NCBI GenBank assembly: GCA_008711295.1
Contig: VUYV01000004.1
Location: 543,950 to 607,949 of the forward strand
Length of the DNA stretch: 64,000 bases
Source: Anarhynchus alexandrinus
Lineage: Eukaryota > Chordata > Aves > Charadriiformes > Charadriidae
Direction of reading: 5' to 3'
The notes below the pieces were generated by a model that was given only the letters and a program-made list of their open reading frames with translations, did not search any database and was not told where the DNA came from. Of the stretch, positions 1-48,515 are shown piece after piece; position 1 is the stretch's first letter; each line of letters starts with the position of its first letter. Position numbers and translations under genes: made by a program.

Positions 1-1189
1 TACTAAGTAGGGATGGATTTAAACAGATGCTAAAATGCTCTGCTGAGCTGTGGTCTAATTAGAAGCTGAGGGTGTGCCTCTGGAGACAGAGATTGCCCTT
101 TGAATTGAGGGAGATCACAGGTCCCACAACGCAACCTGGCGCTGTTTTATGCATGTGAGATACTCGTATGCAGTTTGTATGTCATTTGTGAATTGCTTTT
201 GATACAAAACCGCTCTATAAATATAATTAAGTACAAGAAAATTAGACCAATAGGAGCAAGTTGTCATTAAAACTTTCCAATCTAGCGAAGTAAATAAAAT
301 TTAATGTCTTCAAGTCAGTGTGTTGGTCTCGAATCCTCCTTTGTGTAGAGCTTGGAGGACCTGCAGTGTCACACGTGTAGCTGGAATAAGCACCGGTGTT
401 TGTGGTGAGCCTGGAGCTGAGGAGCCATGTCACAAGGAGGGAGAAGCGAGTTGTGTTCTCACTGACACCAAAATGCTGTTCCAGAGGCAGACGGCCCTGG
501 CTCGCTGTGAACTGGCAGCTTGGTTCATTTCCTTGCGGCAGCGGGTGCCTTCTCAGAAATTTAAGCTTCCAATTAAAAAAAAAAACAAAACACAAACCAA
601 AACCAAGAGGCCTCTTCATCCTTAAAGTTCAAAGGTGACCTTCCCAGCGCTAGCAGAGCGTAGGCTGCAGCGACGAGCTTTGCAGGCAGCCTGAGAGGGT
701 GGCTGGGCGCAGTTCTGCGGATCCTCTACCTGGGCTGTCCCTGCCGAAATCTTGAGGGCTGGTGGGTAAATGGCACTTTCCCTGTGGGGTCCCCGCAGGT
801 GGCAGCGGCAGGCTGGGGGGTGAGCCCACCCCCGCACACCGCAGCCTGGGGCCCACCCCGGTGGGACCGGCAAGGGGAAGGTGCTGCCATTTGATTTTGG
901 TTCCCGGTGTGATCCGCGAGCGTAACTTGTGTTCCCTTCACCACATCTCAGGTGCAGACTGAGGTCGAAGAAAATAAGCTTTCTCTTATCTCGGGTGTTG
1001 TTTTTGTCTCACTGACTCAGATCGTAACCCCCTCAGGGCAGGAACCGGGTCTTTCTGGTGCTTTTGAAGTGCCTGGTGCACGCATTTAATGATTAGTTAC
1101 TGTTCAGTCTTGCTAGGTGGTGGTTTGCTTTTACTTCAGCCTGGAAGCGCTGAACTGTCTTTTACTGGAAGCACTGGTTACCACAGCCC

Positions 1190-1850
1190 AGCTGCCCCGC
1201 TCCTGAGGGGGGGGAATGGGGCTCGGTGCCTTTGTGCCTGCGGGGCTGGCGGCCGGCTGTCCCCCGGCCTGGGCTCCACAGGGCCCTTCGATGGGGGCCG
1301 GAGGTGGGTGCCCTCCCTGCGGCGACTCTTCCCTGAGGGGGGAGCCGGGGCCCTCCCTGAGGCGACTCTTCCCTGAGGGGGGAGCCGGGGCCCTCCCTGA
1401 GAAGAAGCCAGGGCCCTTCCCTGAGGAGAAGCCGGGGCTCTTCCCCGCAGAGAAGAGGCCGGTTGCTCGCTGCGGGGGCCGGGGCGGCAGACGGGCCGGG
1501 CGGGCTGGCCCCGTGTCTCCCGGGTGACAATGGTTTCTTTTGTCTCGTCAGCGTGATTTGTGGCTTTCAGTTCCAGGGACCCAGTGTGGGAGTGTTGCTC
1601 GGTGCGGGTCGGGCCGTTAGCGTGAGGAGTCGCCCAAAGGTAGCTATTGTTTTCCTGCCGTCTCCCCTCCAGCTCCCGCTGGCAGATGCTGTGAGGCGAG
1701 GCCTGGGAGAAGGGGACCCCGGGATGCCGCCGGGTTCGGCCGCAGCCACCCTCGTCCGACGGCTGGGAGCACCTCTCCCGCCTGGGGGAAGAGGAGGGAG
1801 CGAGAGAGCCAACGCACGGAGCGGGGCCTGCTCCTTTCCCCCGCTTTGGC
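1190..1850. other. Intronic CpG-rich block (candidate CpG island)
   Basis: The segment is rich in G, C and CpG and contrasts with the AT-rich intron around it. It contains a 40-bp tandem repeat at 1311-1390. It may be a second internal promoter, a methylated gene-body CpG island or a GC-rich minisatellite. No first exon with a convincing donor and KDM2B reading frame was found, so promoter activity is unproven. Confidence 0.5.
1311..1430 (+). repeat. 40-bp GC-rich minisatellite, two near-identical copies plus degenerate copies
   Basis: Units at 1311-1350 and 1351-1390 differ by a single base (ccctccctgc versus ccctccctga) and share ggcgactcttccctgagg and ggggagccgggg. Degenerate, shorter repeats of ccctgag...gaagccggggc follow to about 1440. 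The 40-bp unit is not a multiple of three, which argues against coding. Confidence 0.8.
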
Positions 1851-4800
1851 ACTTGCAGTTGGCTCATGGGTTTGTGGTATTCGGTTTCAGGCTTAGGGAT
1901 TTCAACCAGCCGGCGCTGCTCCTGGGAGGAAGGAAGAGTGAGCTATACTTTTCTCATTGGCCCGAACAAAAAACAGAAGCCTCTGCTGGGGTTTGGGAGT
2001 GGTTTATGGGCTGAGCTCAGTGGCAGGGGAGCCCTCGCAATGCCAGAGGGAATAGAGCCGTATGGTGCGCTGTACCTATTGCGAGAGAAAAGGAGCTAAG
2101 CTGAGGGTAATGCTGCCTCTGCGTGTGCTCGCGCGTCTCCCCCGAGTTCATGTGCATGTAACGCTGCGCCTCTGCGTTCCCCTGCCTCGGTGTGTGTGCC
2201 TGCGCGTGTCTGCGTTCGCATCCCGGCGTGTCCGTCGCTGTCTTTGTTTCTCTGTTTGCTTGTGGGTTTGTAGCTATGCGTGGCGAGTGCATTGTGGGTT
2301 TGCCTGGGAGTGTGGTATCTGCGCTGGCTTATGGAGCGGTGTCTCTGTGTTGTTTCTGTGTTCCCAGCTCCCTGTGTTTGCTTAGTGGTTTAGCTTCATT
2401 TGTATCATCTCCCTCTCTCTTTTTTTTGGGATCTCTGTGTGTGTTCTTCCCTGTGAGTTTGCAGGTTACTCCATATTTCTTCACATGATTTCTCTAACAA
2501 ATTTCCCCAGATTTTTTTGGGGAAAGTTCCCCTTTTCCCCACACTGCAGATCCTTCCTCCAAAATAACAATACATTAACTTGAACAATTTCAAGCTTGAG
2601 GAGACCATAAAACAAACTCTTCAGTGGGGAAGGGAAGCTCCCCCACAACAGATTACAAGCAGCTGCATGTTTTAAAACCCTAACTGAAGCTGTGCAGGGA
2701 GATAAAGTGGAGTATGCAGGGATTGGATGTGGTAGCAGTTGTGAAAGAAAATAAATTAAAGTTGGGGCATCTTTTGTGTCACCTGTATTTTCAGGGTGTA
2801 ACTCTGGCCAGATTGTCTCCCCGTGCCCTACTTGGGATTGTGTTCCTGTAACCCACTTTACCTGCTCTGGCCCAGAGCACTGAAGGCAGAGAGCTGCTAC
2901 CAGAGCACGCAGTGAGATGTAGTTTCTAGATTTCTTTCAACATGGATGCTGTGTTATGGCTTTATTTTTGTTCTCTCTTTCTCTTTTTTTTTCTTTCTTT
3001 TTTTTTTTTAATAATGGAAAAACCTGAAAAGTTGAGTCGTTCCCCAAATTAGCAGCTGTTAGTGATGAGAAGCCGCTTGCTGAGGTTGGAGTGAAGCAGT
3101 GTATAAGATTAGCTGTGGCATGGAGCTGTGCTGGGACCATGTGACTGCGGTGTACATTGGAAGAGGAAGCTGTAGAGGTCAATGCAAAGGCATTGTGCCA
3201 GACTCTGGTAACAAGGGAGATTGCTATATGGCGGAAGATCGCTTTTTCAGGCTCCTGAGCCTTTTGGTAGCTGTTGGGGTTGGACAAAAGCAGCCCTGTA
3301 AGATTAACAGTAGAAATTAAATGACATGGCTCATTTGTGGATGGAAAGAAAAACTGTTTTTTTTCCAAATGCTTTGTGGGTTTTTATTAATCACCATATG
3401 TGGCTCTTTCACAAAAACCACCTTTATAGGAATGGAAATTGTTGTGTTTAGAGGCGTTTCAAGAAAACAGAGGGAAAATGGGGAAAAACAAGCGGAAAAA
3501 AAAAAAGAGTTGTGTGTTCACAGTTATATCTGCCTTGGCGTTTTCTCACAAAACTAAATTTTAAGCACTTTGATTTGACAGAGAATTCAATTCTGTTATT
3601 TCCTCTCTGAACACAAACAGATCGACAGCTTCAAGTTTAGATTATTGACTACTGAGGAGTAAATAAAACCAGCTAATGCTTAGGCCGTTTATGCCCTTTC
3701 AGAATATCTTAATATGAATGGGTAATCGTAGGTAGGTAGCACTGTCTTAGAAAAATTTTGTTAGTGTGATGTATTTTACATCTGACCTTTTGGAAACTGA
3801 AAATAATTGATTCCATAAGGATTTGAATTTTTTACTTTAAAACAACATGAACCTCTAATACTCAGCACTGCCCACAAACAGAATTTCCATGTTGTTTTTT
3901 TGTTTAATGAGCAGTTAGTCAATCTGTGACTTTTTGCAGTTTTCATGGAAGAAAGGCAACTTCCTTTCTGGGCTTCTTTTATTGTTTTTAAATTCTATCT
4001 GACTTGTAATCAACAACATCTTGGTAGAGAAAAACATAAAAGGAGAAATTAAAAAAAAATGTATTTGGGAGGAAAGGACTCATATTTTGAAATGGAGCAT
4101 ATTGAGAGTCTAGACAGCTTCTTGGCTAGCTGTGATTTTTGAAGCATCTGAAATACCCCAGGGGCAGAAAAAGCTCTCTTCCTGCTTCTGAAGGATTAAA
4201 AAAAAAAAAATAAATTCCAGAGTGGGCAAGAGGAGAGACGTGTAATTGCACAAGGAGAGGTTTTAATTGTGAGTTGAAGGCACAGGACCTTTTTTGAAGC
4301 CCACAAATTGACTGTCTTCATGACAGCATTGCGTATCATTCTGTCAACTCGGGCTCGGGATGTGGTTGCTAGGCAGCGGGCTCTTATGTACCTATAGTCT
4401 CTCTGATTTGCCAGCCTTCTGCAGACACATGGTAAGGTCCTTTCCAGCCTATCATCTAGAGGGACTTTTGCACGCCGTCTGCATACTGCTGAGATTCTCT
4501 CTACCTGAATGTGATGAGAAAAAGACACAGTTAAATGAAACCTTTTTTCTTTTTTTTAACAAATCCCGTTCTGGTACTGTTTCCATAATCCCCCCTCAAA
4601 AAAAAAAAAAAAAAAAAAAGCCATGAAACGGAGACCGGAACAAGGAAAAGAGGTTAGTGGGTTAAGTGGTGTGTGTTTCCTGCGTTTGCAAAGGTGCCTA
4701 TAGTGAGAAGGGCGGCTGTAATTCGGCCATTAGTTACAGATGGTGGCTGGAGGCTTGAGATTCATGCAGCGAGATGAGAGCTCTTGTATCTCTTTCCAGC

Positions 4801-5399
4801 AATGCTGACTTTAAACTGCTTTGAAAACCTGAATCAAGACAGCATAAAAATAGTGGATTTGATATTAGTGATGCTGCCAGCTGGTTCCTTTATGTATTTT
4901 GGTGCAGAAATGCTTAGAAATGTGAACAGAAAGGAGTTAATTTGCCGAATGAGGCTTCTGTCCCCCAATCCTTGCAAAAATGGCATTAGTGGCAAGTAGG
5001 TAAAGAACATTCAGGAGGATTTATAAGCAAATTAGGTTTTTCAAAACTTTGCTCTTTGAAGCAATTTGTGTACAACTCTTGGTGAAGGTTATGTCTCTCA
5101 AGCGGTGAAGGAGAGCATTAAAAAGATCACCCTGGGGATTGGCAGTGGCATAAGAAATATTTCTGAACAACATAACTTTTAATGTTTTTCCATTCCTTAA
5201 CTCTGAAGGCTTTCGTTCCAGTTGTATGAATAACAAACTCAAACGTGGAGATACTAATTTTTCAGCAGAAACCTAGTTATAGTTACTTCGTGAGACAAAT
5301 CCCAGTACTGTAAATGCAGAAACTTAATTGGTGGAAGGAGTATCACACATGCAGTTAGCCTCTGCAAATTAAGACGTGAAAAATACTGTTTCAGACTGA

Positions 5400-40983
<35,584 letters not shown>

Positions 40984-43900
40984 GTAATGAGACACAATTA
41001 CTTACTAATCATTGTTGTGCTAGGTCTTGGCGTTTATTTATTTATAATCTGACAAAATGCTGTATATGATACTTTGGCAGCTGCTAGCATTTTTAACATG
41101 AAATGTTATTTTTAATGGTTTTGTGATTAGGTGTTGAAGCAGAACATAAAAGTGCCTCAGCAGGGAGAAATCGTTAGAGTTTCCATTTAAAAAGAATTTG
41201 TTTGGGCCTTACTTATCAGTATAAAACTTTGATATGTCTTGGTCATTTACTAGTCATGGTTAAATCTAAAAATGTTGATGCAACATTTTGTGTAAAATTA
41301 AATGATGTGTAAATCCTACAAATTAGTCACTCAGTAAGCACTCTCATCTGCATGCGAGGATGCTTTTTCTCTTACCTCCTGAAGACCTCCTGAATTCTCT
41401 GTACAAGTGTGCCACTGCAACTTTGGCGGGTTGTTTTCTGTCCATGTATCTTCATTTTTCTTCCTATATGTGGCAGTAATTCTGTTCACTTTGCAGGAGA
41501 ACCATGAGGCTTGCTTCATTAATGCTTATAAAAAATTTGAAATAATTAACTAAAGAATAATGTCAGAAGGCTGGATGATATTTATAACAGTGGTATGTTT
41601 ACCACACTCCAGTTATTCAGTATGCTGTAAAAGCAGCTTTGCTTATTTAGAAGATGTCTTATCGCTTCTATTTTTACTTTCATTTTTCACTGAGTTAGTT
41701 TTATAATACATAATTTCTTTAGAAATGCTGAAAGGGTTGGTCAGCTTAAATCAGACTTCGATCTGAAAATCTGTTGTTGTTGTTCTCATTGTAAATAACT
41801 TTCAACTAATTAACTGAGTGAATTATTTTTCCTGTTCTCACTTTTTATGCTGGTGCACTTGTCATGCCTTTGCATATAATCGCTTGTAGCAACAAGAATC
41901 TGCTGTTTTCAAATGGGAAGTAGGAGACTATAAACATCAAACTGCCCCGAAGGACAGTGGGGCAGAATGAGCATATCATGTTCCTTCTTGGTTTCTTTTT
42001 GGATTTTAGCTGAGCATGTTTCAGATAAGTTATATCTTGTTAAATACATATTTCCCTTTTAGATTGTAATAAATCCATGGGAATATGCTTTGTGTTTAAA
42101 ACCAACAGTGGAAAACCTTGAGAGGAGTAGGTGTCGAATTCTCCACTCCACTGCTTTGTTAGCTGCTGTTCATTCATCAGTCAAGCATACTCTGGCTTTG
42201 AATAAAGCAAAATTGCTGTGACCAGAGGAAAACTGGTGTGTGAAATGTATAACACAAAACTAAGAAACAACTGACTCTTGTGCTGTATTTTTTTGATCTC
42301 GTGGTAGAAGTGAAGGTCTTAATGTTTTGAGGCTTTTAGAAGCTTTGGCGTTTGCTAATGTTCTTGTTTGCTTTATTTTGGAGTCCTTGACAAATGGTTC
42401 ATTTTTTCTATTCCTGTGCATCGGCAAAATAACTGTAAAAGATGTGTATTTTTTGTGACTTAAGTCTTATCCCTCTTCGCAAGATCCATCTTGCTGGCTG
42501 CAAGGGGTTTTTTTCTTAACTTTCTGGTGTTTCTTTTCCTTTAGCCTTTCTAAAAGCAAAAACTTCTACAAGGCATCATTCCCAGTACTAAGGTACAAAA
42601 CCAAACAATTAAACACATTTGCTAATAACAAATATGAGGAAACTTCACAGAAAGACAGGCTTTAAATTGAAGTTCAGAAACAAACAAATTTATAACAGAA
42701 GAAATCCTTTCACCATTCTCTTCATATTTACTTTGTTTAATCTGCCATCAGTTTGTATTATGTCTTATGTTTTAGTTAAAAGGTACACATGCAGATATGG
42801 CTGAACATTTCCCTAAAGGAGTTTGTTGTTGCGCTTCTAATTGGCAAATGTCCATGTCATCTTTCATGTTACAGCTATTTCCCTCGTCTGGGAACGCAGG
42901 CCAAGTGAACAGGCTAGGAAGACACCTCTTAGAGTCGAGCCTTTAAGTCCCAAATTAAAATATGTTGGTAAGACAATATAGGGGAGATTTGTATAAAGGC
43001 AGTGTTACTAGTTAGGTTTGGTTATTTTGCCTTTGTTCCCTGTAAGTCCTGATAATGAAATAGAAGATTTTACAGAGAAAAACCCTTAGGGAGGGGGAAA
43101 CTCCCTTTAAAATTGGATGGTAGCTGGTGGAGCAAGCCTACGTGATCAGAAGCTTCCACGAATGTTGAGCACAAAGCAGGGGAGTAAAACCTACCAGTAA
43201 TTTTGCTTCCTGTAGTATTGCTCTTGTAGGATATAGGAGAAATGCCAAATACTTAACAGTGCCTTTCCTGAGATATGGGTGTTCAAGGGAGTGACATATA
43301 GGATACAGCATGGTGCCATCTATTGTGGGGCTGGTAAGAAGACATTGTAGCTGGTGTATCAGCTTCCAGGGAGAGGAGCATTGCCTGAGTCCGAGTCCAT
43401 AAAGAAAAAGAAGGTAACTGAAATCCAGAAAGAGGAGGCAGTGAGTGGAAAACGTGTCTCTTGCTTTCTCCCAAGAGAAGTCTCCAGAAAAGATTTAGAA
43501 AGACAAGAGCAGCAGATGGAGAAGGAAGAATAAAGCCAGCATTAAATGCCACAACATTTCAAAGAAAATGGAAATGACTGTAAAGAAAGGAGGGGAAGAG
43601 ACTAGAAACAGCGAGAAAGCAGGATGAGGAGAGGGCAAGTACTGAAAAGGGATGGAGTGGGGAAAACATAGAGCAGAGGGAGAGAACTCTTATTAGAGAT
43701 CCTGGAGTAGGGACAGAGAATGACTTAAACTATGTGAATATCCCAAGTTGTGGAAGGGCGGGCTTAGTATTGTTGACTTGCTTTTGAAAGAACATGCCTT
43801 TAATAATCTGAATGATTTTCGAAGCAGCAAATAATATTTCCCCTGAAAATTAAGTCACGTTTTCTTTTATGTGTTGTTAATGTGTCGTGCCAACTGTGTG

Positions 43901-45539
43901 CACAGTTCTGTACTGCAAAACGGCTGCTTGAAGACTGAAATTCTGGGGTTTAGGGAAGAAACATGTTCACTCACCTTAAATCACAGTTTACAGTGGGCAA
44001 GATGTAATGGGCAAGACGTTTAACTAAGAACGTGGAAGACCCATCCATATGTTGTGGCCCCATTGTGCTGCACTGCTCCTGTCCACCTTTTCTGAAGGCG
44101 TTTGAAGCAGTCAGTTTTACCACAGCTCGCTTTCACAAAAAGATTTCTCACTGAGAAAAACAGAAGCAATGATCAAAAATGTTTTTGTGAGGAGACAAAA
44201 TAAATGGGTGACATCTGATGATCTTGCGGTTCGTGTAGAAAATGGGAGACAAGGGTCTGTGTCCTGTTCCGAGCTCTGCTGCGGCCTCCTTGCGCTGCAG
44301 GAGGTGAATGGCACATTTCTGCTCCCTGAGCTTTTCTGTCTTACGTGGAGATGGTGCTTCCCATCCTTGGGAGGTTGTGAGGTGAAATTAATGTTTATAA
44401 AGATCTGTGACGTCTTCGGCAGAAAGTTTCATAGTAAAATGTATGAACCGTTACTTATTTTATGTTGAAAGGGAATTGGCGTGTGATTAATAGGCACATA
44501 TCCTATTTACTCATCTTTATGGAGCTTTTTTGAGTCTTTTGTACTTTTTATAATTTATTGATAATTACTTAGCACAATAATTATACTCCAGTAGGCACCT
44601 TTTTTTTTTTGCAAATGCTCTTTCAGAAGAAGCAAGAACCTGCCTTTTACAGAGTAATAAAACAGTCAATTTTCAGAAGAAGTCTCTGTCTGATAATGAT
44701 TCATTTACCAAAATGTCTGACTTTGTCAGGGATATGTACAACGATCCTAATTTAGGCCTCTTGGAGGAATCAGGAATGTGGGACCGAGTGGATATTTGAA
44801 ACCTTCTTGTCCTGATGGCTGACTGACAGTTTATGTACCTTCAGACTGAGCAGCACATTTTTCCCAGCTGGATGCCGAGCACGGATGCAGCTGTGGATAT
44901 GTAAACCCCGTCCCCGTTCCTTTGTCAGGGGTTTGTGCACCAGTAAGTTGTCCTCGCTTGGTGCAGTGCTGACTGTTAGCTGGGGTTTTTTTTGCAATGG
45001 TAGTCTGCTGTCTGAAAGGAAGAATTCCATAGCGCTGCCTCGAGATTTTGGGTTCTTAACTGACTGAAGAGGAGTGAGAAAGAATCATAAGAAACTAACT
45101 CCTTCCCCATCCCTAGGAAATGAACTTTTGGGTGGTGTGAAAAGAGAGCAGGGCCTAAACCTGATTTTCCACTGTGGTGACACATCGGTAATCACAGGTG
45201 CAGAAAGCTGACTACCTTCAAGCCAAATCTTGAAGCCCACTCTCCAGATTTGCTCAGCGCTACAATACCAGAATTCCCATTTTATCTGCACAGGGATTAG
45301 GGGTAGCATTTTATTTAAGGAACTCGGGAGTATGGCCCAAGCAGAAACCATACATTTTTCAAACCATTTCCTATTTCTGGAAGACAACAGTCAACTATAG
45401 TAGCATGTAATTACACTCTGTGGCAGTGCCTTCTGTTTTTATTGTGATAAAGATCTTTAGTTGTCTATGAAGAGCAGCTATAAAGAATTAAAATATGTTT
45501 GGACTCTCTTGTTCTGTGAAGAGTTAGAAATGCAGACTG

Positions 45540-45650
45540 TGAGCCAGATTCTTCTCTCTCTTACCTGGCACAAACCTAAAGCCACTGCATCTATAATAGT
45601 AGCAAGTGTCCAAATATATATAGGTCTGGCTGTGAGCAGGAGATGAAGCT
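45540..45650. repeat. Possible old sauropsid interspersed repeat
   Basis: gagccagattcttctctctcttacctggcac..ggtctggctgtgagcaggag resembles a common reptile/bird repeat type beginning gccagattctgatctc with internal short inverted repeats. It is strongly diverged and the family is not assigned. Confidence 0.3.
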
Positions 45651-46239
45651 GTAATTTTTAGTAGCTGGTTAACAGCGCTGTTTTTCTGATGCCCGTTCAT
45701 ACGCTTTTTCCATGTAATTTTTTACTTGTTGATTTTAAGAGAAGGTATTTGAGAAGTATAATAAGGAAATGGTAATATTCTTATTTGAAGGAGTACTATT
45801 AATTAGTAAAGACCACAAACTGAAATTTTAACTGGATTATGTTTTTTTAAAAAAACGACCTTCCCTGCAATTGGCAATGCAAATAATGTTCATAGCTATG
45901 TATCAGTGCATGAGAATCGGGAAGAAAAAGTGATCATATAAAAAAAAAAGGGAAGACCTCCCTCAAGCTGGTTTTCTTTTTGCTGTTGTTTTGGGGGTTG
46001 GAGGGTGGTGGTGGATGGGCACAGGGTTGAAAGGGACTTTCTGGGGTTTTGAGTCTACTTTCCTGTTACCATGGGCAGCATCTGATTCCAATCATTAGTG
46101 AGTTCTGTCTTACAGTTTATTTTTTACTAGAAATCTTTTGGCAAAATTCTACAGATACATCCATGTATCTGAAAAAGAAGGATTAACTCAAAAGAACTAA
46201 TCTGCGAGAGGCAGAGCAAAAGGCTGATTAGTATGGCTG

Positions 46240-46880
46240 AGGAAAGGTTGAGTTAGTCATACTCCATCAGACCAGGCAGTCCTTGTGTCCTGTTTCTGAT
46301 AGTGGCAAGTCACAGCTATTAAGAGTTGTAAGAACAAAGCAGACATACAGCGATCTTTGCTTATCTTCCCAGTTAAGCTAAATGCTTGTATCTTCATTTT
46401 TTGTGTTTAGTGTCCCCTGGTAGAATTTTGCTTTTCCTCTGTGAATTTACCTAATAATTTGTGGAACCTGTTGATCTTTTTGATCTCTTTGCATCCTGCA
46501 GCAGTATCCCCTGCAGTTTAATAAAGCTCTGTGTAGATAAGTACTTCCTTATGTTGTTTCAAATCTGTCCCCTTAATATCATAAGTATACTTCATGCCCT
46601 CTGCATCATGCATTTTGAGAAATTTGAATCACCTTCTCTGTGCTGTCAATGTTTTTTTGGGGTTTTTTTTATGTCCCTGTTACTGCTTCTCAGTCTTTTT
46701 CCTCCCTGACTCTGAAGCTGAAGTTCAGTCTTTTCTGGTACACAAACCATACCATATGTTTGGTCATTTTTCTCACTCTATTCTAGTTCCACTATAGGTA
46801 GTTTTGAGATGAGGGTGGATATGGGACTCCACAACTACATATAGTATTTGAGATGTGATGTTTAAGAGCGGAGACTAGAA
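46240..46880 (-). mobile_element. Ancient CR1-type LINE fragment, antisense to KDM2B
   Basis: A long colinear match, by memory, to antisense old CR1 copies of turtles, crocodiles and birds. It includes catcagaccaggcagtcc..gtgtcctgtttctgatagtggcaagtcac, gcagacatacagcgatcttt, gataagtacttccttatgttgtttcaaatctg, the gaatcaccttctctgtgctg block, gaagctgaagttcagtc, and tttgagatga..gtatttgagatgtg at the far end. Many indels and stop codons show it is long dead. The exact subfamily cannot be named without a library search. Confidence 0.65.
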
Positions 46881-48424
46881 GAACATGTCTTGTTCAGCAT
46901 GGCACAACAAAGTGGAAGGGGGAGATGATTGTTGTGTAAGTACTTCAGGGAGTATAAACACCATGGGAGGAGAAGAGTTATTTAAGCTAATGGACAATGT
47001 TGGCATGAGAACAAGTGAGTATAAACATGCCATAAATAGATTGAGGCTGGAAATAAGATTTCTGATGATTGTTCATAGTCTGAACTGAACAGCACACAAG
47101 AAAAACAGTAGACAACTGTGATGAAAAGGGTGTTAGATTCTTAGAAATAATTTGTATTTTAAATAATAAAAGGCAGTGGTATTAGTCACCCTCTCTAGAT
47201 CTGGAGCCCACAGAGGTCCTTGGGCACATTCATGTGTCTGCTGCCATTTTCCAGCAAGGAACCTTTTTCCCTTTTCATGGTATTTCACATTAAAAATGCT
47301 GCGAAGGGAAGATCTAACAGTTTTTAATAGAGCTTCTTTATGCATGGCTCCAAGTTTATGAACATATATGCAACGTTGTGCATTGGATCAAACTTAAGAA
47401 ACAGTAAGTAAACAGACTCAGAATTAGTGGGCTCAATAAATTTTAATGTGTGCAGAAATTAGGGGGGAAAAAATAAATTCAAGAGTTTTGATAAACTTCA
47501 ACTTGAAACCAATGTGATTTTTCAGAAGTGTTGAGCGTTGTTTTACATCAGGTTTTCTTTAAATTCAGGGAAGAGGTGCTAGGTGGACAAAGAACATTCC
47601 TGACAACCTTTGAATAAATACTTCCAGTTTTTACTTGCTTGCTTACTAAGAATTCCTACCATAGCTATCGCTAGGCCAGCTCCACCCATAGTAGCAAGAG
47701 CACTGAGATACTCGTTACAGCAATTAGTGTTTTAACCAGAGTGGTGTCTGAAACAGATCTGAGCATGTATAAATGGCACAACATCAAAACAGCATCAGTT
47801 TTAGGAGCCTGCCCGGGGGCTACCACCAGGAAGGCAACATTCCTCGTAGTAGCAGTGGGAAAACTCTGCCAAATTCCCTGAGACAGACCAGCCCTTGGAC
47901 ATCCATTCAGGGTACTTCCTGTGGCGATAGGAATGTATTAGAAAGCAAATACTGACAATTAAAAACAAGCAATTAAGAATTAAAGTTAAAATTGAGTCCT
48001 TCTAGTGCAGGAAAAAAGCTTGGAAGTGGGGGAAAAAAAGTAGAAAGCAGAAGAATTCAGTGTAAATTGTTGTAAGATGTATTTTTCTGGTTGAGATTCA
48101 AATAAGTTTTACATCAGTCATTCCAAGTGCCGCAGGAGCAAAAAGGGGATTTAAACTGTCACATTTTGTCCTTGCCAGGCACCAGCTTAAAGGTGTTTGA
48201 AGTGATCTCACACAGCACTGCCTGAACTCTGCTTGGTGTCAACAATTGAAAATGCCAATAGTCTGCAAGAAGATTTGCATATACAAATATGTATTGTGAA
48301 TCCTTTTTGTTGATAAAAAGTCCTGATTATGAAGTTCATAATCTACTGCAAATCAGACATTTCTTGGTAGTTATCAGATGCTAATAACTAATTTATCTTC
48401 CAGAAAATAACTTAAGTACAAAAG

Positions 48425-48515
48425 AAAATGAGGATTAAAATCAATTTAAATTTGTTTTTCTCTTTACTGATTTAAATTGTGATTGGAATCAGTGATTTAA
48501 ATAATTTGGAATAAT
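48425..48515. repeat. AT-rich tract of repeated gatttaaat words
   Basis: Several copies of the words atcaatttaaat, gatttaaatt and gatttaaat occur within 90 bp on both strands. It may be part of an old interspersed repeat or a degenerate simple repeat. Confidence 0.4.

Noticed and set aside
1178..1867. Antisense open frame of 229 codons and sense frames up to 183 codons in the upstream CpG-rich block
   Set aside because: Composition-driven. The block contains a 40-bp repeat whose unit would shift the frame, and no recognisable protein is encoded.
46020..46090. Possible extra antisense CR1 tail (ggttgaaagggactttctgg)
   Set aside because: Only about 20 bp resemble the CR1 end and the following sequence does not continue the match.
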